Part shown: one piece after another, positions 56,601-64,000 of the stretch | Layout: each line of letters opens with the position of its first letter | How positions within the stretch are numbered: position 1 is the stretch's first letter | DNA from: Plutella xylostella | Lineage: Eukaryota; Arthropoda; Insecta; Lepidoptera; Plutellidae | Direction of reading: 5' to 3' | DNA: 64,000 nt | Assembly: GCF_932276165.1 (NCBI RefSeq) | Contig: NC_064005.1 | Location: 2,418,001 to 2,482,000 of the forward strand | Translations under genes and position numbers: made by a program | Notes under the pieces: model-generated | The model's input: the letters and a program-made list of their open reading frames with translations, nothing else | What the model was told of the DNA's origin: nothing | Database searches by the model: none

Positions 56601-57928
56601 TAAAAGGGACTGCGGCATACATAGATCACCACTTTATTTATATAGGTATTTAGTTTATGTTTTTAAATGTAAATGGCATATCTAATAGGAACTTCGGCTG
56701 CTTTGAAAAATTCAAAGTACCTATTTTGTTTAATTTAATATGACAAGTAAAATAAGACTATCATTATCATTCGCCCGTAATGGCCCATTGGGCGGTATTC
56801 GTCTTCCCCTTGCATTTCTTTGTCTTTAACGTTTTTGTAGATAGTCATTAATATTATTATGTTAATTAAGTACTTATATAATTTTATGGTGATCTTACCA
56901 TTATATCTTTAGCTATCTTTTGCCAATCTGACACTGTTATATTTGCAGAGTCCATTAAATTCTTATATTCCTTAATTTTATACACAATTCTCACGTCCAG
57001 CTCTTTTGTTTCTGCAAAAAGTATGGATAGTCATAAATCACACATTATGGATAATATAACTCAATGGAGTAAGTATATAAGTAGAACTAAGATTTTTTAC
57101 ATAAAAAAAAATTGAGACTTTTATAGTTAAAGCCTACCGGTAGCCTACTCCTAATAATGGCTGTAATTAATACGAACCCGGCAAAACCAGAAAATGTGTA
57201 TCGAATCCTGGCTCCTGTAGTTTTTGCCTCCAACACGCATTGTCGTGCAACTGTGGATACCCTCTTAGTAAATTTTCAAATGCCCCTTTTTGTGGTATTA
57301 AGACTGAAATAAAAATATAAAATTCTAAAGTTATTTGCTTAGTTGTTATAAGTTGAACAAAATAAAAATGTTTGCGTAAATTAAGGCAAGAAAGTGGGTA
57401 AGAACAACGGCCCTATCAGTATAGTAATCAGGGTGTGTCAAATGTTCTGTCGCAAGGTCGCTGTATTGTCTTTTTGCCAGTATATAAGAGGACCGGACTT
57501 TAAAACTTCTGGAAGATTATCTTGAGTTTTACATGACTGACGTGCAGGGAGGCTGTGCAAGGAAACTAACCATTTGGGAGTAAAATGTGCACATTATACC
57601 TAAGTACATAAAAATCATAAAATACACCCAACTTACCCCCTTGCCTATTCTTGACCATTCCAATCGTTCCACCTGTGTAAAGAACCAGCACTTTCCTATT
57701 ACTTCTACCAACATTCATGATAGAATTTCTTCTACCGACACTCATATCAGGATTTGCCGTGCTGTGTGTCAACGACAATTCCAGAAAACTTCTGCTTTTC
57801 TTAACTTTTGCCGCTACTTTTTCATCATTATTTCGTCCATTTTGTGGACTTTCCGAATCACCATTTTGTATTTTTATTTCGCGCGCATATTCTTCACTTC
57901 CGTTATTTTTTTGCAGCAACGATTCCAT
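44637..57928 (-). CDS. Aspg: L-asparaginase with C-terminal ankyrin repeats (60 kDa lysophospholipase type)
   Basis: Thirteen exons, in transcript order: 57637-57928, 57178-57303, 56899-57011, 56369-56494, 55699-55823, 55243-55472, 47428-47585, 46909-47022, 46322-46378, 46076-46220, 45554-45683, 45033-45258 and 44637-44795. They total 666 residues with every phase matching. Catalytic motifs: YTGGTIGM in exon 1 (first nucleophile Thr) and HGTDT in exon 4, then LTGSQ, PIFEPRSDG, GNIPSNRP and GYDMTPEAALTKLSYVL. The last four exons encode ankyrin repeats (GADVNAQNTEGKTPLHEA, then GETPLL, GQTPLHQ, GFTPLDYA). The frame stays open upstream of ATG 57928 to an acceptor at ~58029, so a further 5' exon is possible. 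Hydrolyses asparagine to aspartate and ammonia. Intron 6 carries the BEL/Pao insertion. Confidence 0.93.
47041..47160 (+). mobile_element. RTE-like LINE tail fragment in asparaginase intron 7
   Basis: G-Y-D-W-M-R-K-A-K-D-R then GGCCTACGTCCAGCAGTGGA and a GATGATG-type tail. Same family as 18607-18815; antisense to the host gene. Confidence 0.7.
47914..48160 (-). repeat. BEL/Pao 3' LTR
   Basis: Identical to 54834-55080. A purine-rich GGCCCGGAGGA lies directly before it in transcript orientation (48161-48171), in the polypurine-tract position. Confidence 0.95.
48193..53415 (-). CDS. BEL/Pao gag-pol polyprotein
   Basis: One intact frame of 1740 codons from ATG 53413-53415. Domains in order: a Gag-like DUF1759 region (~135-285), CCHC-like zinc knuckles (~370-430), a retropepsin-like DUF1758 protease with LLDSGSQSSF (~480), reverse transcriptase (~760-950) with FYVDDLLTG as catalytic box, an RNase H/A17-type region with FCDSSERAFG (~1080), an integrase zinc-binding domain (~1370-1420), an rve integrase core with GTDFAGPF, SCDNGGNF and a downstream Glu, and a C-terminal DUF5641 (~1640-1730). 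No envelope-like gene. This is a host-genome retrotransposon; all expected domains are present without stops or shifts. Confidence 0.95.
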   Translation of the reverse strand: MPDTDASKSEMCIKDLNAKRSSIKGRVTKFKKMVETTKSLESISPYEVIKLRSQLIRFEALFGEFNEVQGQIEVINVSTQELELSVREILEQDFHHCIALAQQIIDDNTPSKPDEASHSSRRSSSHCHHQDDNDYLGFKLPTIKIPNFDGTYFKWLEFRQTFSSLVHKNTKIKDIHKFYYLNSYLEGEAARVISNLEVNDANYKEAWNLLRERYDNTRQLINNHLKSLLSIESVRETEKSLRFIIDHVTKNLRALSTLGLPTEKWDVLIIYLLAEKLDSKTLFKWEETKGSLNEIPTLDDFFSFLRSRADVLETVNRAKPAPTKQFEQNSRPKTHAQTHSKVMHSSTDGDSSPTPKVSSPSTSLGCLFCKGQHRIYDCSAFKAKSVEDRMSVVSNLKLCTNCLRVGHVTRRCRLPGACRICKQRHNSLLHEVLEKKVVDIPTTSEVSSMSALSTPEILLCTAQITLSNPSNNKCMTVRALLDSGSQSSFITERVMQTLQLTPQPSNINIVGIGATSLKLNPKRCVLRIDSKHSNFNKTLSCFVLPTISGQIPRASFQKEGFNLSGFLLADPDFNQSSTVDMLLGADIFWDLIGSEQHSLGDNNPILRSSKLGWLVGGQIFAVADKTQAYCNFSQSEGLAELNNDLKRFWELEKVPSKSLLSEEEALCEQHFVEHTNRGKDGRFSVKLPLRDDRECLGDSFRLAKNRFMNLESRFKRQPLLKELYCDFIREYADLGHLSEHVETESLSTEIKYYLPHHPVLKESSESTKCRVVFDASARSTSGFSMNHIQMTGPTIQDSLFNILIRFRTHKYVLSGDIEKMYRQIMVDEHDRNLQLILWRENESLPLRTLRLNTVTYGFSSASFLSTRCLWQLGDECEDVLTKETIQKDFYVDDLLTGAQSEAELLHVQQSITKALSKGGFHLRKFRSNMPSLPSQGDDNNGDALVFSNATSILGIGWTPTSDSLHFPISPFSGTSFTKRTILSSTFQIFDPLGLLSLCTIRPKIFIQDLWANKLGWDDPIPEVIRMEWLKFVEGLDSIAALRLNRCVLVDDPTYIEMHCFCDSSERAFGSCIYLKSSNALGQVKVSLLCAKSRVAPVKATTIPRLELCAALLGAQLASEVTQALKFVINRHIFWSDSKVVLCWLRNTKKLKTFVANRVAAITDLTEKAPWLYVPTSQNPADLVSRGVDPQLVPDLTIWWEGAPFLQLKESSWPSSVEDSHDVADLPEVKAHSALVGEAPLNLSRISRLKIAQRAYARVLRWFHNAKSVNKNNKIPLSEPLNASELDNALIVLVKQSQNSWFKKEMSMLLQNKPLKSNSNIASLNPFIDSKGILRVGGRIGDSNYDYDKRHPILLHGSCRLTQLLFQQEHFRLMHAGPQLLLTSIRDRFWPIGGRNLARSTARKCFVCSRFRGKPMTNIMGNLPVERVMPDFPFATVGTDFAGPFLITDRKGRGCKITKCYLCIFICFNYKCIHLEAVSELSKDAFILALKRFIARRGLPKLISCDNGGNFVAAAREIKDFLNSKENTNAVLDFSAQQGLEFKFTPAYAPNFGGYHEAGVKSAKFHLRRILGNAHLTFEELSSLFAQIEAILNSRPLCPLSPSPDDLQPLTPGHFLIGRPLTALPAPTLTDCNTNRLDRYQRLEQVRQHFWRRWSNEYVGELQQRTKWRVRCTDLKTDDMVLLKDDSAPPLCWRLGRVVKLFPGTDGVPRVADVSTSRGVVRRALNRICLLPMPVADDNKT
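53416..54833 (-). other. BEL/Pao 5' leader with tandem ATGCACG-type repeats
   Basis: A 1.4 kb untranslated leader between the 5' LTR and gag-pol, unusually long. A TTTGGCGACCGTCAGCAG stretch sits right after the LTR, the primer-binding position. From about 54470 to 54640 short units around GCACGCTGGATGCGC and GATGCACGTGGATG repeat in tandem. Frames across it are compositional. Confidence 0.7.
54834..55080 (-). repeat. BEL/Pao 5' LTR
   Basis: Identical to 47914-48160; directly followed at 55081 by the second ACTTA. Confidence 0.95.
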
Positions 57929-58194
57929 ACCCTTTATGCCAATTTTAGACTGTTTAGTTAACGGACGGTTTTCATTTAAGACATAAATAGACGTGTGTTT
58001 AACGCGGCACGGAAACGCATACTGATATATCTGTGAAAGAAAGACCAATGACCGTCGACTAGGAAGTGTTTTGATTCAATGTCGCGTGAAGCCGCTGATC
58101 GCTATCCATTGCTGTTTGCTGTGGTTTTATTCCACGTACTATTCTTGTTCCTGATTGCTACCAAAAGCATGGGCTGAGAGAGCCAAGTAACATT

Positions 58195-58460
58195 ACGATC
58201 GAATGGCGTAGTGGTTAGTGACCCTGACTGCTATGCCGAAGGTCCCGGGTTCGATTCCCGACTGGGGCAGATATTTGTTAAAAGACAGATATTTGTACCT
58301 ACTCGGGTCTTGGGTGTTGATATTTATATTTAGTATCTATCTATCTATGTATTTGTGTAGATATATCAGCTGTCCGACACCCATAACACAGGTTCTGCCT
58401 AGCTTGGGGTCGGATGGCCGTGTGTGAGATGTCCCCACATATTTATTTATTTTATTTATT
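58195..58460 (+). mobile_element. tRNA-derived SINE
   Basis: A-box-like TGGCGTAGTGG at 58204-58214 and B box GGTTCGATTCC at 58248-58258 in tRNA context (TTCGATTCCCGACTGGGGC), then a non-tRNA body and a (TTTA)n-rich tail near 58440-58465. Plus strand. Confidence 0.85.
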
Positions 58461-59344
58461 ACATGAGGAACACTCTAATGACGAAAAACGAAGTTTCGAA
58501 GTCACGAATCTATCTCGTTGAACGTACCGAATGCACGACTGCTCTCGTTCGTTCCTTTTTCCTCAGTATAGAGTAACCCTCCAGGAACTTCGCCCCTCTC
58601 TGAATGGAATAGAATAGAAGTAGGTGGGTATACTTATGTAGGTAGGTCTTAAATAATTAATTTTTAGTAACACTTACCCTCAAATTCATAGACCGTATTT
58701 TAAATTTACAATAAGGTTAAAAATTACATTGAAATAAACAAATAAACAAATTTCGACTCTTTACGTCAGTCAAAATGATGAAATTCGTGACACACACAAT
58801 ATTAGTCTATGAATTCGTGTGTCACAACTTGGTCACAACGTCGATTTTAAACCTACTGTAAAGTGTCAATAAGCTCTATGAATCATGGAAGTAATAAGTA
58901 CTTGTCAAGTACTTGTACGTACGTAAGTAGGTACTTATCAAGTACCTAAGGGTTAGAATCTAGAATCTAGACCACCGTAACTATAAAAAGTCTTGAACAA
59001 TATTTTTTACCTACACTCAAAAGAATAGCTTAATTATTATATTAATGTCTTCTTTTGAAAGTAGAGAGGCCGAGTCCCTTATTATTGCAGTCGGTCGGTA
59101 ATAAAATACAATTTAATAACGAACTTGATATTATGTACATTGCTAAGTACCTACCCAGTAGGTAAGTATTCAAAGTGTGTTTTGGCGCACTGGGTTAATA
59201 ATAAAATTCTCACTACTTCCAAATACTTTTTATTTAAGTATAGCTAAGTAGGTACTTAGTAACTGCCGAATTAACAAAGAGATGACACGTAGGCAGAATC
59301 TTAAACAGCAACTGTATTACTTAACAGTATTTACAACATGAATT
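58461..59344. other. Intergenic region with dispersed repeat
   Basis: The repeat shared with 6955-7105 lies at 58475-58590, right after the SINE tail. The polyadenylation signal of the lyase gene (AATAAA complement) is at 59229-59234. Otherwise AT-rich with many TAGGTA-type motifs. Confidence 0.55.
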
Positions 59345-62300
59345 TCACTTCGCACAGAATCCCTGCTTGGTCAGTCGCTCTTGTATCCTCTTCCTGGCTT
59401 CAGCAGAAATGGGTCTAAGGGGTAGAGAAGGGGGGCCCATCTTGAGACCAGTCACCATCTCCATGGCAGCCTTCATCACAGGGACCCAGCTGCCTGAAAA
59501 TTACATTTAAAATATTAAAACACAAACACTGATAAAATTGTCGTATCTACGGCAATCAGACACTTTCACATGATTGTGAATACTTACTTAGTTATTTTGA
59601 TGCGGTGATGAAAAACTGATGATGTTGATGATCAATGGCTGATGTTGAAATGTTATGAAGTACCTAATCTGAAAGACGTTGAATGCAAGCGATGATTCAG
59701 AGTTATGGTATAATTACTTTAAGGGCCGATTTTTCATTAGTTACTGCCTTGTATTTTGTCAAGCGCCGTTACTACCTGATTGGTTATATCGTAGCATTAT
59801 CTCCATCACATGACGACATCGTCATCTCCCATAATGTCATTAATTACCTTCAACGCTAATAGCTTCAACAGCCAAGCTGAGCTTCTCCTGCAGAGCCTTC
59901 GCCGTGGCCACGTCACCGGCCTCCATGGCCTGGTAGATCTGCAGAGGCAGTTGCGGCGCGATGTTGTAGAACGTGCCGATCGCTGACTTGATGCCCAGGA
60001 GCGCTGCTGGCGCTTGCAGCTGGAAAATACGTGTTGGTTTAGCTTGTTTGGAAGGAGCCTCCCACAAATTATCTTCTCGAGTGACGTAATTAACCTGTTT
60101 CGTATATGTCCGGCGCACCCAAGGGAATCAGCGAGTATGAAGCTAATCTCGCTGGTAAATCTACTTTCGTCACGACGAAAAACCATTGTTACCGCAGGCC
60201 ATAATTATTATACCGAAGAACCAATAACCGGCGGGGCAAACAAGGTCCGCTGTGGATACTATTACATTTGATCAGCGGCAGTAGCTGGATGAGGAAGCCC
60301 AAGGAAAGAATGCAATGAAGATTACGTGCTAATGATGATGATGTTATACTGTATAACTTTGTGATTCCGTCACTATAAAGTAAGTAGGTACCTATCTATA
60401 GCTACCATATCTAGGTAGGACATTTATGCAACTATACAGCAAAAATATCAATATAGTTAATTACCGAATCAGCCCCCAAGAAGATCTGCTGGTCGCCCGT
60501 CAGCCTCTTCAGGGTCTCCTTGGCCTCGGCCAGGTCGTTGCTGGTGAACTTCAGCCCCCTGAAGTTGGGGATCTGCGCTGTGGCCGCCGTCACGAACGCT
60601 GGCATGTTCACTGTAGGAGGAGAAAATTGTTTTAGATCATGACAATGACTAAAGAGTGTTTTTTATTGTGATGATTTTGAAGTCAACAGTTATTAGTTAA
60701 ATCAACAATGTAAGCTGTGCTATTAGGTATAACTACCACCTATAATGTTTTCAACACCATCTTTTTACAGAGTGTCTAACTCTCAGGGTAGGCCTGGCGG
60801 TGCCGTACTACCGTATGACCATCCATAGATCCCTCGATCACTATATCAATTCAATAGATATAATATATCTACTATACATATATGATATATTATATCCAAT
60901 GGGATAGTCGAATAACTAAGTTTAGTACTTCCGGTTACCAGCTACTCACGTGGTGCTACAGTAATAAGTAAGTATTATGAATTTATGACTATCGACAAAA
61001 ATATTTTATTTTATAAAATAAAATAAAATATGAAATTTTACGTCGAATAAACTGATATGGACTAGGCCTATAAACCTTTCCTTCATTGGAAAGAGACCCA
61101 TGCCCCAGCAGTAGAGGCATGATGAGTCGTGATGAAACTGATATTCTACTCACCTGGGACGCCATTCATCCTGGGTATGTGGTAGTAGAGCACGGGCAGG
61201 GTGGGCGCGGCCGCCGCCACCAGCGCCACGTAGTCCACGAGCTCCGCCACGTTGGTGGGCTTGAAGTACAGCTCCGGCAGCGTCAGGAGTGAGTCCACAC
61301 CGGCTGATGCGCTGTAGCGGGCCTGGGGTGGGGATAGAGGTAGGTTGGTTGGTTTTTATAAGTACCATGTTTGATAAGTGCCTGACAAGACTATACCTGC
61401 ATTTAGAATTCATAATCGCTTGTTGTATTCGACTTTAGAAATGGAACATGGTGGATTTAGGTGATAAGAGAGATGAAGATGAAGAGAAACTTTCTAGAAC
61501 AATGTTGATAGATTGGTATTATTTGAGATCAGACCTTATAATATCTACAGAATGCACGTGTACCTATCTAGACACTTTTTAGCACCGCTCCTAATCCTTT
61601 ATCTCTCTACAACAGCGTAAAAAGCCTTCAAGGCTCAAACCATCACTCACTCACCAGCTCAACCACGTCCATGAGCGGCGCCCCGCCCACCTGCACCATT
61701 ATATGCAGTCCGTTTGCCTTCCCCGCCGCCACCCACGCGTCGATCACCCGCTTCCGATCCGCCACCGTGCGGGTCATGTTCTCCCCGGTTGTGCCGCCCA
61801 CTGGAATGGAGGAAGAGGGTTAGAGGAGCAATGGATGACGCAGCGGTACAGAATAATAACTACCAACTAGTAATACCTAGTAACCTAGTGGCAGTGGTTA
61901 TGACTCTCATTGTGGTGCTCGATCCACGGTAGGGGTATATTTGAGTTAAGACATTTATATTTGCTCGGCAACCGGCCTGTTAAGAGTGGAGATTAAGAGA
62001 CAATAACCTTCCAGTCGTGGAGCGAACCAAACCACTGAAATGCGCTATTTACAAGCTCTGTGTAGTACCTATTTAGCTAAGAAACGACGATTGAAGACTT
62101 ATTGCATTAAGTTTTTCATCAGGCACTTTATCAATAATTTGCAGCTGATCATATCATAGCCCACTCTCCCTCCGCGATAGTATACATGATGATGATGATG
62201 AGGAAACCTTACCCAAGACCCCCTTGATCCCAGCCTTAGCCAGAAACTGGGCGTATCCCGGAATGACTTCGAAGTTGATGGTCTGGTCATCATTCAGCGG

Positions 62301-62762
62301 CGTGAACACCGGGGGCACTACCCCGCTCAATTTAAATGACACCTGAAAAAATAAATAAAATATAAATAAGTATAATAGGTAGGTATCATTTGTTGTCATA
62401 ATATAGGTCCCTATCCATTCTTTCATAATTTTGAGGGTGTTTATCCATCTGGATTTTAAGCGTAGGTGTCTACCTACCTAAGTAACTACATACCTAATTG
62501 CTAATTAACATACCGGTGTCGAAATGACAATGGACCATCGTGGACTCCAATTTCTTTGCAAATTCCAATGGAACCTGCTTATCTTTAGCTATCCAGGTAA
62601 TTGAGGTAATAAGCTAAGTACCTAGGTAGCTACTTACTTAGAGATAAGTTTTAGTAGGTGTAGGTACCTTGTGTAATATTATTTATTATATATTGTAAAA
62701 AGTAATTTTAACACTTGTTCTCAGCTAGTTTAAATAATAGTTAAGTAACTGTTACTTACCAT
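59345..62762 (-). CDS. N-acetylneuraminate lyase-like aldolase (DHDPS superfamily)
   Basis: Seven exons in transcript order: 62760-62762, 62213-62342, 61655-61800, 61154-61322, 60465-60610, 59848-60019 and 59345-59493. They give 304 residues, the usual length of the family. The first coding exon is only the ATG, spliced to VSFKLSGVVPP. Motifs: GGTTGEN (pyruvate carboxylate site), LYYHIPRMNGV with the catalytic Tyr, GLKFTSNDL with the Schiff-base Lys, and MGPPSLPLRP near the end. YYHIP and GPPxLPL fit animal sialate lyase better than bacterial dihydrodipicolinate synthase. Expected reaction: cleavage of N-acetylneuraminate to N-acetylmannosamine and pyruvate. The true substrate in this insect is unproven. 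No signal peptide, so cytosolic. Confidence 0.88.
59728..59746. repeat. Solo Harbinger-type terminal repeat
   Basis: GGGCCGATTTTTCA preceded by TTAA matches the tip of the element at 33658. No partner end is found in the same intron, so it is a relic in lyase intron 6. Confidence 0.5.
60277..60345 (+). repeat. RTE-like tail scrap in lyase intron
   Basis: CAGTAGCTGGATGAGGAAG followed by AAAGAATGCAATGAAG and GATGATGATG resembles the decayed 3' end of the RTE-like family (18607-18815). Confidence 0.4.
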
Positions 62763-64000
62763 TTTAATGTATTGCAGCAACCGTGACTATCGTTGAACTA
62801 AACGTTATGTATTTCTGCCGCTCTTTACTGTCACTACATTATTATTTATTTATAGTCAAGACTACATAATAAGTAGGTAGGTATGTTTATGTGATATGAT
62901 AGGAGTGTCTTCGTCACATAGTTACCCTATCTCTTTAACAAACAAATACATTTTAGGCATGATTAAACAATATAATTATTCAAGCCGAGATAAGAAACAT
63001 ACCAAACACAAACATATTTTTACGTGACTACATGGGGGTAATCAGAGGTGACTTGTGGGCCAGAAAATCTCAACGGCATCTATACTAGAATATACAGGAT
63101 GTTCAGCAAAATCATAATATGACTTTTAAATCAAATTATAGTTAACATATACCTAACCACTATAACCCTGTCTTACCCTGCACCTATTAGCTTATAAGTA
63201 GATAGGAAGGGACAAATATTTTGTTAAGTAAGTACTTACTTAAAACACGTTTAGTCCCTTTGCACTCAGGGATACCTACAAAATCCCTCCTAAAACTAAC
63301 TACCTACTTAATGCAAAAAATAATAAATTCAGTAAGTACCTATTTGGTAGATAGTTAGAACTACATGGTGGCATCGCCGTAGAACACCATTTATAAATAT
63401 GTGTTTATTTAATAATAATCTTCATCGCCTGTGATGCTAAAACTCCCGAAGTTGTGCAAGAATTTGGCTACCTTGTGCAATACAAAATATTCAGTAACTA
63501 AGTGTAGGTACAAGGCGTTCGCAGGCTTGGTTTAGAAATGAATAGCTGATAATTGAGTGGAAACCAACCACGTACGTAGGTAACTTACTTTACTCACGCT
63601 GGAAGCTGGATTAATGACCAAGAACCAATACTATCGAACCAATACTAATAAGTTCCTACTATTTCGATGATGAATGACCGAAGGCAGTAGGTAGTCAATA
63701 TAGGTAGGACCGGTATAATAAGGGGTTACCTTAACGAGTCCCTACCTACCTGAACACTTCATCATCAGCCCTGTATCGCCTACCTACTACTGTTGGGTAT
63801 AAGTTACAGGCCCCCCTTTGTGTACGCCGATTTTTAGGTCCTGTGCTGCAGTGCCGGTCTAGTCCGCAATTTTCCAGGACATTGTTTTTATCAGTTTTCC
63901 GACTATAATGTAATACTTACCAACTAAATAAAAAAATAATTGATGATGGTCACATGAAGATAGATAGGTACAGCTAGGGGGCATTACCAAATCACCATGA
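62763..64000. other. Region upstream of the lyase gene, nothing recognised
   Basis: AT-rich sequence with frequent TAGGTAGGTA motifs. The lyase 5' UTR and promoter should be in the first few hundred bases, but I see no clear core element and no other gene. Confidence 0.5.

Noticed and set aside
57929..58048. N-terminal extension of asparaginase to 58048
   Set aside because: The codon at 58048 is TTG and the stretch just below it reads as an AG splice acceptor (TTTCACAG), so the extension is not supported as a start. ATG at 57928 was used.

Overview
This is nuclear DNA of a moth or butterfly (Lepidoptera). It is AT-rich and has small GT-AG exons. It carries tails of an RTE-like LINE common in Lepidoptera, a tRNA-derived SINE, MITEs and a BEL/Pao retrotransposon. 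The host proteins (PP5, an ankyrin-bearing asparaginase, a sialate lyase-type aldolase, a lipocalin, DM4/12-like secreted or membrane proteins) are insect-like. The species cannot be told from the sequence. All gene models below were spliced by hand from GT/AG sites, reading phase and family knowledge. No transcript data were available.

Layout. 1-2620 (+): 3' part of a two-domain lipocalin gene with a probable GPI-anchor signal and a MITE in its last intron. 3207-18514: a 15.3 kb foldback-like element with a 9-bp target duplication. Its two arms are opposed arrays of a ~346 bp tandem repeat, about 6 and 19 copies. The left arm is split by a second 6.1 kb element (3607-9701), itself flanked by a 9-bp duplication. 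That inner element carries a perfect 174-bp inverted repeat holding an inward-facing TATA+initiator core promoter. 19288-25094 (+): complete protein phosphatase 5 gene in nine exons, with a dead Tc1/mariner-type element in intron 7. 27272-29462 (-) and 36553-44223 (+): two related DM4/12-like genes, transcribed divergently and separated by a 7 kb block of nested DNA transposons (a TA-duplicating element with an RTE insertion, a palindromic MITE, and a PIF/Harbinger element with a further Tc1-like insertion). The large intron of the second gene contains three antisense genes for Cys- and Lys-rich proteins, two of which share a ~140-residue Cys module I do not recognise. 44637-57928 (-): asparaginase/ankyrin gene (13 exons) whose intron 6 was recently hit by an intact BEL/Pao element (47914-55080, LTRs identical). 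59345-62762 (-): N-acetylneuraminate lyase-like gene whose first coding exon is only the ATG.

The host genes do not form a pathway. The clearest functional grouping is the nested antisense trio with its DM4/12-like host gene and the matching DM4/12-like neighbour. The most unusual DNA structures are the foldback/satellite element and its nested insert.
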